Notes: generated by a model not told the origin, from the letters alone. 64,000 nucleotides of DNA from Agapetus fuscipes (GCA_951799405.1 OX637339.1:14322001-14386000); one strand, 5' to 3'; positions 29,668-41,634 are shown, counted from the stretch's first letter. A program made the numbers and translations.

Positions 29668-30300
29668 TTCAGACACACCGCATTCTACCCGGTTTGTCTA
29701 TGGATTACCGGGCAACCCGTGTGAAAGCTTTCATATGTACATCCCCATACACTACTAGGCTTCCGACCCGGCACCGAATAGAAAAAAAAACATCGACAAA
29801 CCGGGTAGCGTGTTCCCATTCCACGACCTAAAAGGAATGTTCACTCAGAAATGCACACGGAAGTATCATACCCTAAATCTGCCGTTATTGTTTCTTACAC
29901 TTTATGGTCTTAGTAAAAAAGTGACAGTAATGAAAAAAATCAAGCATGTTTATTAATTTTTTATCTTAATTATAAAGTTTAAACAAAATATATAACTTAA
30001 AAATTGCGACCACAAAAAAATATTTAAAAAAAATACGTTTTTTTCACTTCTGTAGCTACTTTCTCGTGTGTGCTATGTTTTGGAAATATTTTTTTTCATT
30101 CTATTTATAGAACTATACATTGTCTAGTGTAGTATCGAAACCGTTTTTTTATAATGTCAATAGTTTTTGAGTAAATATGGAAAAACTGAAACTACTTGAT
30201 TAATTAAATTTTTTCCGTGTGCTTGTCTGAGTAAACATTCCTTTTAGGTCGTGGAATGGGAACACGCAACCGGGTAGAATACGTTTCGTGTGTAAAAGCA
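29668..30300. mobile_element. MITE-C with ATTCTGCCCGGTTTGTC ends, interrupted
   Basis: Left end CATTCTACCCGGTTTGTC (29683 on) and right end ACCGGGTAGAATAC (to 30290) are inverted. The interior (ATGGATTACCGGGCAAC, AAAGCTTTCATATGTACATC, TAGGCTTCCGACCCGG) also occurs at 4840-4955 and 40588-40722. The element at 29808-30268 is inserted near its right end. Confidence 0.7.
29808..30268. mobile_element. hAT-like MITE with 8-bp duplication, nested in MITE-C
   Basis: 461 bp. Long inverted ends: GCGTGTTCCCATTCCACGAC, CTAAAAGGAATGTTCACTCAG on the left mirror the right end. ACCGGGTA flanks both sides (29800-29807, 30269-30276), an 8-bp target duplication as made by hAT transposases. Interior is AT-rich and non-coding; a piece (ACACTTTATGGTCTTAG) is shared with the foldback at 16936-17163. 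Confidence 0.83.
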
Positions 30301-30305
30301 CTTAC

Positions 30306-30542
30306 ACCCAGTATTTTCAACCTTAGCTTATGTGACTTTAAACTGAAAAATAAACTACCCACATGATTGATATAAATATGTCCTTTTCATTCAGTATAAA
30401 GTCGTTATGCTAACGTTGAAAATATTTTCGACATTCATACTTGCGACTTTATACTGAATGAAAAGGACATATTTATATCAATCATGTGGGTAGTTTCTTT
30501 TTCAGTTTTAAGTCAGATAGCTAACGTTAAAAATACCGGGCC
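30306..30542. mobile_element. Near-perfect foldback element
   Basis: Two arms of about 105 bp. The inner 53 bp on each side are complementary without mismatch (AAACTACCCACATGATTG and so on to TATAAAGTCG); outer parts differ at a few sites (CCAGTATTTTCAACC against CCGGTATTTTTAACG). Loop about 30 bp. Non-coding. High arm identity suggests recent formation or gene conversion. Confidence 0.85.
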
Positions 30543-30824
30543 TAAGATCTAAATCGTTTCGCAAATTTAACCCGGGTTTATAATATAATGTTTTTAATTA
30601 ATTTTAATTAAGGAGAATTACGGTTAACCATGCCGGCCGGTCTTATAAAACGAGATCACTTCCCGGTAACGAATAATCATCGATTTCCACTGGTCGATCA
30701 CAGGTCTAATGCAGCGCGATATTTACTCTCCAAGTCAGTGGTTCCTAACGTTTTTCGACCGAGGACCACATTCGGATATTATGACGAACCGTTGTAAGAG
30801 AACATATGCATAATCTTCAACGTT

Positions 30825-31015
30825 TCGATGGCGTGTGGAAGGGAAAGACCGAGAAAGGAATGGGTAGACCAAATATGTAGTGTAGAGAGAAAAAATGGAA
30901 CCTGAGAATAAGAGAAGTGTATGTACGAGGAAAGTGACCCATTCATTCCTAACTCTATCCCTCAGAGTTTTTCCTGTCATGCTTCTCAAATGCTTCATTT
31001 CCACCGTACATAATT
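30825..31015. mobile_element. Two LINE-B fragments head to head
   Basis: 30825-30945 reads forward (GGAAAGACCGAGAAAGGAAT, GTATGTACGAGGAAAGTGA); 30946-31015 reads backward (MTGKTLRDRVRNEWV on the minus strand). Inversion junction near 30945. Confidence 0.55.
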
Positions 31016-31075
31016 TACTCATCTTTGCTTGTGGGAATACATTTAATACGAATCTTAGATTATAGTTAGCTATCG

Positions 31076-31742
31076 ACCGGAATCCATCTCGTTTATAGCA
31101 CACTGCTTTAAAATTGTCTCATTATTACCATCTCTGTGCTTTATGGTTTATAAATCAATGTTTATAGCCCTCCCGCGGACTATGGCTCTCGCGAACCACT
31201 GGTAGGAAACCACTGCTTTGAGTGCATTATTTTCGCATGGACAATGTAGGTCCGGAAGAAAGGTAGGTATAGAATCCATCAGCGAACATTATTTTCAAAT
31301 TCAATTTTAGAACAATGGCCATTGTCTATGGATTGATTTCTTGTAAATTGTTTTTTTTGTAACTTATTTAAAGACTGTTCACGATTGCAAATAAACAGCG
31401 AGGTATTATACCTACCTACCTGCATAAATGAATTTTATTTTGATGCGATAATTTGAAACATTCATCACAGACAAATTCTGTCAAAGGTAAGCTGAACATA
31501 TAGTGCAACTTCTTTACAAAAGGGTCGTGTGTGCCGCGTTGGCTCTTGATATATTTTAGTATTGGCCAGCGCACGATTTTTGGGGGCAGATCCATTTCTC
31601 TGAATTTCTGTATTTTTATTAGCAAGACCATCAACCATAAGTAAGTTGATCAAAAATCTTTCGTGGAGTCTGCACATTCAAAAATTCCTTCGGCTGGATG
31701 ACGTCATAGGCTTTTATCCATAGTATAATATCTATAATATAA
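31076..31742. other. No feature recognised
   Basis: AT-rich, short unconvincing ORFs on the minus strand only. Same for 30545-30820 to the left. Confidence 0.45.
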
Positions 31743-32050
31743 CCGGTCCGTAGTCCAGTGGCAACACTTCGGACTCGTAAAATGGAAGGTTGTGGATTCG
31801 AATCCCGGCGGAGCACAAAAATATACCATTTATATTTCCAAATGTGCCCTTCGCTGAGTTGAAAAATTCATACACCTTTACAAAAGACCGGTCACTGAAA
31901 GGTCCATCCAACCTTACAACAACTGATGGGTCTTGCTTGAGAATTGGCGATTTCTACAGCGACGACCAAGCTCGCAGAGGGCTCTTGAGGTGTGGTACAC
32001 ACAAAAACAGCGCTCATCAAATAAATCATCCTAATATTATTATTATTATT
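31743..32050 (+). mobile_element. SINE-1, near-complete copy
   Basis: Head CCGGTCCGTAGTCCAGTGGC to the (ATT)n tail; about 95 percent like 18231. The family A copy begins at its right end. Confidence 0.87.
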
Positions 32051-32054
32051 TATA

Positions 32055-32212
32055 AAATCGGCAGGAGTTGCAAGGTTTACATTCATGTGAGGTTTAATTT
32101 ATCTTGTATGTACACATGCTACATGCTGCATGTGTAAGCTTGTAAGCATACATTAAATATCAACCTTTAATGTCAGTAGGTATATCTTTGCAACTTAGAT
32201 TACAGATTATAG
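32055..32212 (+). mobile_element. Family A, 5' truncated
   Basis: AAATCGGCAGGAGTTGCAAG, ATATCTTTGCAACTTAGATT, ACAGATTATAG. Follows a SINE-1 tail. Confidence 0.74.
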
Positions 32213-33352
32213 TGTGACGTCACACGTGTAGGTACGTATATGTAGCATTTACCCCGTATGGGATCCCCTATAAGTCTTGTAATGGATTTTAACAAGTCCA
32301 ATGACTTGAGTGTGATCAGGAATTCGTCATCTTGATTGGTTTGATCGAGGCAGCGATGCTCTTGATTTGATCATATGGATTTATTTTAATTCTTGGTGAA
32401 TCAATCGGAGACAAGAAAGAAATGCTTAAAATATTTGCCTCAAACGTCAACTGACGATGGTATAACACCGAAAGTACTCTTGAATTAAAATATGTACTCA
32501 AAGTGGTATTACACAAAGTTTTTTGTTTAATTTTTAGAAAATAATTTTTATTGTTTTTTTTTAAAAATAAATCTTTGTAAAACATTTGTTCACGATGATT
32601 TTAAGTTTGTTAATGAAACCGGTAGTACGTTAACAAATTGCAATCATCTTGAAACCATAAGCAAAGTTTTTTAAATCTTTTAAAAAAGAAGGCTAAAAAA
32701 GTAAATGGCTTTTTAATTAATTAGTAGAGAAGGTTTTTATTCACTTATTTTTTTGTCAAAAATGGAGTACGATGAACAGTGTACAGTTTAGTAATTAACG
32801 CTTTAGACTCGTAGTCAGAAGAGCCTGGGCTCAATTTCCGGAGATGTCCAACAAAAATAAACTCGTTAATACATTTTTCTCTCGGCTGGTTTGATTGAAA
32901 AAATCATGTGCTTTTGATTTAATTTTTAAATTTCAATTCTTTTTTACCTACCCACATTATTTTCCTCACAATCATTATTTTTCTATCTGGCCACCCTGTG
33001 AACTTGGTACACAAACTCGGTCTGTGAGTCAATGTGTCATTTTTGAATTTGGAACGTAAACATTGTCTCGGCTTCCCGCGCAGACTTTATGTTTTTTTAT
33101 TTTCACTTTTATGGCTTTGGCGTGGGAGCGCCCGTCGCTCTGCAGCCAGTAAAATAAAAATTAACAGCCTACCGTACAATGTCACAGTCTCTTTATGGCA
33201 TTTCCTCTAAAATTGTAACAATTATGAAAAAATGCATAAAACATCATGATTCAAATGGTACTAATTAGGATCTACATACAAAGATGGTGAGTAAAAAAAA
33301 ATCACCCAACTGGGACTTCTAAATCTAAATTGGACTTAACACAAATTTGAAT
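32213..33352. other. Mostly featureless AT-rich DNA
   Basis: Holds one tRNA-like SINE remnant (32790-32870). No splice-flanked open frame seen. Confidence 0.45.
32790..32870 (+). mobile_element. tRNA-like SINE remnant
   Basis: TAGTAATTAACGCTTTAGAC, TCGTAGTCAGAAGAGCC, GGGCTCAATTTCCGG resemble the arms of a tRNA head. Not assigned to a family. Confidence 0.4.
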
Positions 33353-33870
33353 GATGGAGCTGTCTGTGAGCCTTTATCGTACGTAGGTATGTGACCGAAA
33401 TTTCGTGGGCCGAAAAGTCGTGTAGACGAATTGTTGTGTGACCGAATTATTCGTGATCTCACTTCCCTGCCTGTGGACGAGTTATCTGAGGCCGAGCTGT
33501 TACCAAAATGTCGTTGATCAAAATTTCGTGTGGGCGAATCTAATCTAATCTAAGTTGCACACATTATATTATGCATTCTCACACGCAGACACGTACAAGT
33601 TCGCGTTTGCACATGCCGCATGTGAACCTACAACATAAAAACCAAATCTCAAATGGACATACACCCTGCAACTCTTGCCGTCCTTCCCTGAAACAGGTGT
33701 GACATTGGCAAAGTGAAATATTTTACAGCATGGGTGGTCAGCCGCATACCAACCTATAAGTCAAGGAACATACACGACAAATTACATTTTTTTAAATCAA
33801 ACGGGCGAACGTGTTACAAATTTGTCTATGGGCTAGCTTTCTGTAGACTAGTTGTCTGTGATTTGTCGTG
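33353..33870. mobile_element. FB1 fragment split by a family A insertion
   Basis: 33353-33537 and about 33776-33870 carry the FB1 vocabulary (GGAGCTGTCTGTGAGCC, GTGACCGAAATTTCGTG, GACGAATTGTTGTGTGACCG, TTGTCTGTGATTTGTCGTG). Family A (minus, 33538-33775) sits in the middle. Confidence 0.65.
33538..33775 (-). mobile_element. Family A, full-length copy inside FB1
   Basis: TCTAATCTAATCTAAGTTGC to ACCTATAAGTCAAGGAAC. Confidence 0.83.
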
Positions 33871-34177
33871 CACCCCTAACTCTGGATTTGGGTTCAGAAC
33901 GTCTAATGAAAAAGGGATTAAGGCCACAGTCACAGCAATGGCGTAATTCCTAAACCAACTTGCATGGTATTGGGTAAACTATAAAAGCAATATGCGATCG
34001 AGGAAGTCGTAACTGGGTATTTTTATTGGCCGCCATTGATTCAGGGCAATTAAACAGAATTAGGAACGGCCATTTTGCGAAATAAAAATGGGGAACGCGC
34101 GTGCTCTGTGGGCTAACACATCAAGAATCCATCACAGAATGTTGAACATAGTATATCTAAATACCCCGTGTGTATCT

Positions 34178-34287
34178 ATAATCCAAGTTGCACAGATGTA
34201 TGCGTGCCCAAAAGCAGACATGTGAGATAAAAGTCGAAGTTACAAATGCTGCGTGTGTAACATATTCAAAATAAATTAAATTTAAAT
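34178..34287 (-). mobile_element. Family A, 3' part
   Basis: TATAATCCAAGTTGCACAGA, CCAAAAGCAGACATG. Confidence 0.65.
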
Positions 34288-34465
34288 AATGTAAGAGCCC
34301 TAACCGCCAACATTGCAGATCATCCGCCATCGCCTCCGGTCCTTGCACACTTGCATTCAGAGTCACATTTTTTTGATGCATTCTCTCCTTATGCCTGAAT
34401 ATTCCATTCGTTCGCTATTTCAAAAATTTGATGCATCCATATACTTTCCTCGGTCTTGCTTTCAC
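34288..34465 (-). mobile_element. LINE-B 3' fragment
   Basis: CCTAACCGCCAACATTGCAG, CTCCGGTCCTTGCACAC, CCATTCGTTCGCTATTTC, CTTTCCTCGGTCTTGC. Matches the NVGG-type tail at 895. Confidence 0.6.
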
Positions 34466-34950
34466 TAAGTTGCAAAGATATATTAACATTTAAGATTCAT
34501 ATTAAAAATGTATGCCCACAAACAAACACAAACGCTGCATGTGTAATAAGTAATAACACATTAAATACAATCCTCAAATGAACATAAACCCAGCAACTTT
34601 TACCAACCTTCCCTGAAACATGGGTGACATTGGCAGAGTGGACCATTTTTAACTTTATGGGTGGTCAGCCTCATACCAACCTTAAACCTATAAGTCAAGA
34701 AATTATAAATAATCATAAATCCACCCTAAAAAATATAATAAATAATCATTATTGGAAAAAAAAATCTTTCTTAATCGGTCTCTTTTATAGGCAAATTTTA
34801 CCGAACTTCCCTGAAACATGGGTGACATTGGCAAAGTGGACCATTTTTAACATTATGGATGGTCAACCTCATACCAACCTTAAACCCATAAGTCAAGAAA
34901 TTGTAAATAATCGTTATTGGAAATAAAAAAAATCTTTCTTAATTTCGGGG
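34463..34950 (-). mobile_element. Family A with tandemly duplicated 5' end
   Basis: 34463-34700 is a full copy. The 5' 90 bp plus about 80 bp of flank (AACCTTAAACCTATAAGTCA, AAATCTTTCTTAAT) are repeated at 34805-34950, so this is a local duplication of about 190 bp, not a new insertion. Confidence 0.75.
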
Positions 34951-35956
34951 TCTCTTTGGTGGGGAAAAACCTTTGACGTCATCCAGCGGAGAGAATTTTC
35001 TAAACGTTCAGAACCTCATACTCAAATGAAATGCAAGTTCGTGATTCAAATATTCAATGTCAGTGGGTACCTACACCCTGCACGTATATTTTGTGAATCT
35101 GTGTCACATGTTTGGGTGTGTGGGCTTGTGTTGTGATTGTACTAAGGGCATTGAGACAGTGAGTGAAGGTGCGTGGGGGAACCGGCGAGGAGTGTGGAAG
35201 AATGTGAATCCGTAATGATGGAATATCACAAAGTATAAATAAGTAATAGCAGGGAGAACAAGTTCCGGTTACAGTGCACGCTTTGACTTTGCGTTCCACA
35301 GCGCATTTAGTATAAATTTGTGCTCTATCACAGACAGTGATTCCCAAACTATGGTACGCGTTCCACCAGTGGTACGCGGCGCTTCTTAAAGTGGTACGCA
35401 AGCAGCCATGGCCATGGGACATACATAGTAAATAATTAGATTTTAATTGGATAAGGAACCCATTCGTTTCGGATCTAGCTAATGTTCGTGAAAATTCAAG
35501 TGTTAGTGAAAAGGAATCTCTGATACTATATTGCGCTATCGCGTCGCCTTCAGGTCGTAAGGAATTTAGTTAGCAAAATAGCGCTTCAGAGATGCTATGG
35601 ATCTGCAGTGAATTCACAAAACGGCACTGAAAAAATTGACCGATTATTATTATTATTATTCCTATTGTACCTTTTCGCAAAGTCATTAAGAAAACTGGTT
35701 TGAATTTTAAATAATTGACTGCGTTCTGCAGAAAGTAGACCCAGAACATCGGTAAATCAGGCTTTGCGCAAGTCTGCAATAGTGTTTGGTGTGCGTGCTT
35801 TTGCAGCCGCTGCTATTAGTGGACGGAGAGATGGCCGACTGCATCCACTTCAAGAGATGTCTCAACTCTCAAGATCGATCTGTTCACAAAATATTTTGGA
35901 GTGTCAGTGACACAAAACGGCGCCAATGAAAACAAGCAACTGATTTAATTAATTTA
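34951..35956. other. Unassigned, partly GC-richer
   Basis: 35060-35420 is open on the minus strand for 120 codons but lacks recognisable domains, codon bias or splice context. Probably non-coding. Confidence 0.4.
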
Positions 35957-36180
35957 GTTCTTTGACTTATAGGTTCGTATGAGGCTGATCACCCATATGC
36001 AAAAAATGGATCACTTTATCCTTGTTTCAGGGAAGGTCAGCAAGAGTTGCAGGGCCATATTAATTTGAGATTGGGTTTTATGTTGTAAGTTGACGTGTGT
36101 AAGCACGTCTGCTTGTTTGAATACATTAAATATGAATCTTATTGTCAATATATCTTGGTAAAGTTACATTACATTAAAAA
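35957..36180 (+). mobile_element. Family A copy
   Basis: AGTTCTTTGACTTATAGGTT, CCTTGTTTCAGGGAAGGTCA, ATATCTTGGTAAAGTTACAT. Confidence 0.77.
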
Positions 36181-36564
36181 AAAAAAATCTTTTATTCGAC
36201 TGTTGTAAAAACAGTCCTTTCCCTCTTGATCATATTAAACGTTGGTTCTAATAACCGATGGTCACTAAAAGTGACTTTTACCGTAAATACCGAGACATGG
36301 GCACGTGATGCAGTCACATTATATGAAAACCTTTTTATTCTCTCCCGGCTACTGTAACAACACTCACACAACTCTAGAGATTGTGGTGTCCACTTCAATG
36401 GAGCATTGTGACTTCTTGAAAACGAGTTATCTCCGTCTATTCTTTACTCTGAGTAAATGGACAATATACACATCAAGTTTAATTTTAGAAAACATAATTT
36501 ATTTAATTGTCTGTGTATTTTTTCTTCTTCTTCGTCTTGATTTTAAATCACTAATCTGTTCCTT

Positions 36565-37268
36565 GACTTACATATTTATTTTGCACAATATTGGTTACAC
36601 AGTACCTTTCACTCTTCTCGCTCTAGGTCATAAGGACTTCGCGGCACAATGCTGTAAGAGTCTCTGGCTCTCACATAACCGCACATAACTTAAATAGAGA
36701 TTTATGTACACGGATCATACCGTTGGTTCTCGCGTATTCGAGAATATGCCACATACTTCCATAATGGATTTTTCAAAACACTTTCAGATTGTTCGACACA
36801 CACCAGCGTGCTAAGGCGCACTAGAAAAATTCATTATATTGATTAATCTAGAACATGCAAGAATCGTCTCTTTCCTACCTATATATACGAGCCGCAATGG
36901 TGTAGGGGGTCAGGACGCTTGAAACATTGTGACGCGAAGTCGATAAAGTAAGGAAAGTAGGGGCAAGTGGTGTACCTATGGACACGCTCTTTTTTTTTCG
37001 ACTTAATATTTTTTTTCTCGCAAATTAAGAAAGGTAGAGAGAAGATTGTCTATGTTATGTATTCATTGTCTAATTGTGCATAACCAACTTATTTTTAGTT
37101 TTGTATAATATTGACCTGTTTTGTGTTACGACCTTTCCCCCAAAAATCGCATTTTTTCCAGAGGTACACTTATGGGTGTGTACCTGTAACCGTATATTGT
37201 GCAAAAATAAATCCTGTTAAATAAATAAATAGCAGTTTTATTTAAAAGAACCCAAGTAAAATCATAAC
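36565..37268. mobile_element. Long inverted-end element related to 21885
   Basis: Left TATTTATTTTGCACAATATT, CTTCGCGGCACAATGCTG; right, in inverse, GTCACAATGTTTCAAGCG(..)GCGGCTCGTA at 36885-36950 and ACTTGGGTTCTTTTAAATAAA at 37230-37262. The two halves pair, so it is a TIR element of about 700 bp without coding capacity. Confidence 0.5.
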
Positions 37269-37491
37269 AATATGAAGGAAAAACTGTTAGGTAATACATT
37301 TTTTCTACTCCCATTTGGTAATTTACTAATTACAAAACGGCTAACGCAATCACAATGCCATACATTTCTACACCCGTTGCATAATGTTACATTATGCAAC
37401 CGGTAACCGTGTTAAAATGAACATGTGCGCATGCGCATTGTCAGAATTGGAACCATTTTTTAATTTCAAATGTCAACCTTGTATGGGGGTA

Positions 37492-37605
37492 TGAAGACCT
37501 GTCAATCCAAGATGGCCGCAAGCGATCAGCTGATTAGGCTTCATACAATATTAGTGATATTCGGTAGGTAGGAATTACCGTGGTGATGAGACTTTCAGCC
37601 CTGTT
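37492..37605. mobile_element. Interior fragment of the MITE at 22158
   Basis: TATGAAGACCTGTCAATCC, AAGATGGCCGCAAGCG, ATTCGGTAGGTAGGAATTACC match; terminal inverted repeats absent. Confidence 0.7.
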
Positions 37606-37794
37606 CAGATAAAAATAAATAAGTATATTTTATGTGTAGAGTCAAATAAAAATTGTTAATAGTGCTAAAATTTATCGAATTTATTTATCGGATTGCTCCA
37701 AATTAAGCTTTCCTTTTTTCAATGGAAAATAAAAGGCTTGAAAGGAAAACAATACAAAAAATTTCACCGCAAAAAATAAACAAACTCAAAAAGT

Positions 37795-38025
37795 TACTTG
37801 GTTAATAGGTGAGTATGAGGTTGATCACCTATGCTGTACAAATTTGGTTCACCTGCCAATACAACTAAGTGCAGGGCATATGTTTATTTGAGTTTTGGGA
37901 TTGAATGTTTAAGCTTATATGCAGGATGTAAAAGCGCGACCATACATATGTGTCGGCTTGTGGGCATGAATTCAATATGAAACCTAAATATAATTTATTT
38001 TTACAACTTAGGTTAAATTAGATAA
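37795..38025 (+). mobile_element. Family A, divergent copy
   Basis: ACTTGGTTAATAGGTGAGTA, TGAGGTTGATCACCTATGC, ACAACTTAGGTTAAATTAGA. Confidence 0.68.
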
Positions 38026-38144
38026 TCGAAGGGAATGATAAATCACACGTTTTGACAAAGGTAAGGTTTTAATTACTTCAAATGGACGAGTACATTATAA
38101 TGACTATTATTTACTATTTTGTTAATTCTCTCATGGTCGTAGAA

Positions 38145-38265
38145 AAAGTATTGTATGCCACTGCACGTAATTAGTCTTTGTAACACTCGTGCTTTCTATT
38201 GTGACTAGACAAACTAGCACTCGTGTTAAAAAGACTATCATTACTTGGCAGTGGCATAAATAACT
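38145..38265. mobile_element. Small inverted-repeat element (TATGCCACTGCACGTAA)
   Basis: TATGCCACTGCACGTAATTAG, TCTTTGTAACACTCGTGCT against AGCACTCGTGTTAAAAAGAC, TTACTTGGCAGTGGCATA. Likely MITE, about 115 bp. Confidence 0.65.
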
Positions 38266-38486
38266 ATTTAATGCTTTCAAAAAAATTTAGCATCGCATTT
38301 TCCCATGGTGTCATATCAAAATATTTACTCAAGTGTGAATACTAAAATTCGCAGAAGAAATACTATATTTAAATAGCTTTTTTTTTTTTTTTTACAATTA
38401 ACGCGAAAAATTCCAAGTGTCGATTTTCAAACAGTCTCATTTTACATTTAATATAGGTAGCACCGTTATAAAAAATAAAACAACTA

Positions 38487-38742
38487 CGTCGCCACCTTAA
38501 AGGTAAAAAAGCTGATTCACTGATTTAAGAAATTGTGGATAAAACATTTACACATAGGTACTTAAACACGGATGCTACTTCATATGGCAAGTGGACTAAT
38601 TATTAAGGAGTGCCATAAAAATTGTTTAACCTACAGGATTTTTACACTTTTGTTATGTTTTCTCTCGTAGAAAATAGGAAAATTGTGCATTTATCTGAGA
38701 AAGCCATGTTAGCTTGATGCGTCACTTATTCATTTTACCTTT
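38487..38742. mobile_element. MITE-G, second copy
   Basis: CACCTTAAAGGTAAAA at left and TTTTACCTTTAAGGTG at right form exact inverted ends. Interior as at 5183. Confidence 0.78.
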
Positions 38743-38820
38743 AAGGTGTCTGCTTGTGGGAATGCATTTAATAGAAATCTTAAATGATATATATCTTTGC
38801 AGCTTAGATTAGATTAGAAG
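38743..38820 (+). mobile_element. Family A, 3' end
   Basis: TCTGCTTGTGGGAATGCATT, ATCTTTGCAGCTTAGATTAG. Confidence 0.72.
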
Positions 38821-38935
38821 GTGTCGATATGAGTGATTGATCAAATAAGCAAGATTGCAAATGGTTGGAATCAGCAGAGTGAGGAAAACAGAAGCGGATG
38901 CAGGAAGTAAGAAATGAATGTTGTGAGTAAAAAAC
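38820..38935 (+). mobile_element. LINE-B remnant
   Basis: DQISKIANGWNQQSEENRSG-like reading, followed by a shifted MNVV. Short and decayed. Confidence 0.45.
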
Positions 38936-39237
38936 ATGTTCTTCTTGGAACTGTAAACATCCATTTTGTTGCCTAACCATGGGTGAAAAGCTGTGTACGT
39001 TCCTGCAAGAAGAAAAATATTATTTTCCTATATACAGAGCACGTGCCTGTCAGATAGTATAGTCGTAAAATAACGCATTTATAGATTGACGAGCAAAGCT
39101 TTATAATTGCAGAGTTGAAAAGATTGCAGGGAGAAGGGAAATTGCCTACAATTTGATTACAGGAGATTTATTAAGGTACATTTAATGTACGATCCATACA
39201 TGGATAAAAACTGTAATCTAAGTTGCGAGATAAAATA

Positions 39238-39332
39238 AAGTGGTTGACGTAAGATTGCCCTCATTAGCTAAAAAACAATGAGTTCCACTCGCTACATCCG
39301 ACCTCTTCGGGGATAAGGCGTTAAGTAGTTGC
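39238..39332 (+). mobile_element. SINE-2 3' fragment
   Basis: AAGTGGTTGACGTAAGATTG, CTCTTCGGGGATAAGGCG, AAGTAGTTGCGC. Adjacent to a SINE-1 tail. Confidence 0.6.
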
Positions 39333-39344
39333 GCAAGAAAAATA

Positions 39345-39615
39345 TATTAGGATTATTAATCAAATCACACCATAAGAGCCCTCTGCGAGATGGGTCGTCG
39401 CTTGATAAATCGACAATTCTCAAACAAGACCCAGTTGTTGTAAGGCTGAATGGACCTTTGGTGACCGGTCTTTTGTAGAGGCATTTGAATTTTTCAACCC
39501 AGATCATACCTACGTGAAAAATACATGATATTTTTAATGCTCCGCCGGGAATTGGACCCTCAACGTTTTGATAACGAATCTGAAGCGTTGACCACTAGAC
39601 TATGGACTGGTTTTA
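39345..39615 (-). mobile_element. SINE-1 copy
   Basis: AGAGCCCTCTGCGAGATGGG at left, ATGCTCCGCCGGGAATTGG and TTGACCACTAGACTATGGAC at right. Confidence 0.82.
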
Positions 39616-39694
39616 TATGTATAAACACAGCTTATGTTTTTGCGTTTTGAGTTAGCTTTGACTAACTTCCCGAATAAATGTTTATTCTGTACCC

Positions 39695-39870
39695 GAAGTA
39701 TAAATATAGTATATACTTAGTGGTCAACGCTCTGTATAGAAGTTTGCTTTGTCATTTACGCTAACTGGAGGTGCTGTTACATTTTCATTACAAAGATTCA
39801 ACAGCGCCTCCAGTGAGCGTAAATATAAAAGCGAACTTCTTTACATTTTTACTCCCTACGACATGCGTAC
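39695..39870. mobile_element. MITE-I, copy 2
   Basis: Strong hairpin: GAAGTTTGCTTTGTCATTTA, CGCTAACTGGAGGTGCTGTT against AACAGCGCCTCCAGTGAGCG, TAAATATAAAAGCGAACTTC. Flank TACCCGAAGTATAAA resembles copy 1. Confidence 0.7.
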
Positions 39871-40219
39871 TCGTCTTTTACACTGGGGCTACTGTTTATA
39901 ATAACGATAAGTGAGATAGTTAAAAATAAACCATAAGCGTCTGTAACTATTATGAAATTATAATTCTGTTTTGAAATATGACTTCCTCTTCGGCCACTTA
40001 ACTTTACCGGTTAAACTCTTGAGCTTTAGTTAAAAATAACACTCCAAATGAAGCAAGCTAGTAGAAAAACAAAAATATTTTTCATGTGCCTTTTCAGTGA
40101 AGTTCGGGGATCATCATGTAGCAACTTGCTTCTTGCTCCGAAAGAGTTTTATTATGCATCTGACAAACCACTGTCTCAGGTTCTTCAACCAAGATGTTTC
40201 TCTTCAACCTACATCCCAT

Positions 40220-40425
40220 CGTCGTTCCGCCCATCCCGGTTCAGGGAACGGCGGCAGGAGTTGCAAGGTTTATGTCCATGTGAGGTTTTCTTTATTTGTA
40301 TGCACACATGCAGAATGTGTAGGCGCGAACCTACATGTGCCTGTCTGTAGGCATGCATTTCATATGAGCCTTAAATGCTTACATATCCTTGCAGCTTAGA
40401 TTATAGATTATAGATAGATAGGTGG
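40220..40425 (+). mobile_element. Family A copy
   Basis: GCCCATCCCGGTTCAGGGAA, GCACACATGCAGAATGTG, CTTGCAGCTTAGATTATAGA. Confidence 0.75.
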
Positions 40426-40587
40426 ACATCAGGAGTTCAGTTCTTTTATTCATACGCGAAATAGCCCCGACATTTGCGACTCGATCCATCCAGGAAACCT
40501 TCAACATCCGTCGGTAGACCCACATTTCAACATTCATTTCAAAGGCAGTGATTTTATTCTCGATGCCCTAGTCCACCCTACTTTTAG

Positions 40588-40722
40588 ACCAACACATTCT
40601 GCCCGGTGTGTCGATGGATTACTGGACAAACCACGTGAAAACTTTCATACATCTTCTTACTCTAATAGGCTTCCGAACCAGCATCGGATATAAAAAATAC
40701 ATAAACAAATCGGGCAGAATAC
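40588..40722. mobile_element. MITE-C, compact copy
   Basis: ATTCTGCCCGGTGTGTCGAT on the left and ATCGGGCAGAAT on the right form the inverted ends; interior as in the copy at 29668. About 135 bp. Confidence 0.7.
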
Positions 40723-41254
40723 CTTGTGTATGTACTCATGGATTAATGACCTCGTGGATTAATTACCGCATGGATTTGGCACATTTGAACCGAAAACGTT
40801 CTTTCAGCATTTAGTATATTTTTTCATGAAAAACTTCTTAATAATTTGTTAATTTTGGATTCAAATTAAACACTGTTTTATTTTCAGAGTGTTAATACAC
40901 AAACAATACAAAATATAAAAAAAAACTTCTTAAGTTACAAAACCATTTCAATAATTGTAAAGAGCGTGTTATTATTTCAACATAATCGTCTGGGACACAA
41001 GAAGTAGACTGTTTCTTTGCAATTTCCTAGGAAGTTGAAATGTTTTGCGTAAAATTTTACACAATTCGTTACAATCTGAAAACAAAAGTGTGAAAATTAG
41101 ATTATTGTGAGATAGACTTGGTGATAGACATTTTTAAAGGCAAAGTTCCGCTAATAGAAAATGGGCTTCGTTGCAGCTGTTAAGAAATTTAGAAACTGTA
41201 GTTTTATTTTCTTATTATTTATTGCGTTAATATATTTTCTTCCTCGAATTATAT

Positions 41255-41430
41255 GTAGGTTGATATGTGATTGACAACTTATTCTGAACCAATTGGTTCA
41301 CTTTTCCAATGTCACGCCTGTTTCTGGGTAGGGCGACAAGAGTTGCAGGTTTTATGCTCATATTGCATGCATTTGGTATATCAAATGTTAATACCTAAGT
41401 ATTTTTGTGACTTAGATTATACATGAGAAA
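41255..41430 (+). mobile_element. Family A with internal deletion
   Basis: AGGTTGATATGTGATTGACA, CACTTTTCCAATGTCACGCC, TTTTTGTGACTTAGATTATA. Confidence 0.65.
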
Positions 41431-41634
41431 ATGATGATCTGTGTGTTCTATATATTTATCAAAGTTTTGAATGACATGCTAAATTGCCTTGCTTAGATTT
41501 TCTACAATTCATACAGAAGAGTATTTAAATAATTTAAATTGACTAAAATAAAAATAATTAATAATGATTCAACTTGCGCCACCATTTTCAAAGTGAAATC
41601 TTAATTTGCAAGTTTTTTTTTTATAGATTGAAAT

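Noticed and set aside
40048..40399. Possible exon after the acceptor-like ttttcatgtgccttttcag at 40080-40098
   Set aside because: The open frame runs straight into a family A copy and no donor in phase was found.
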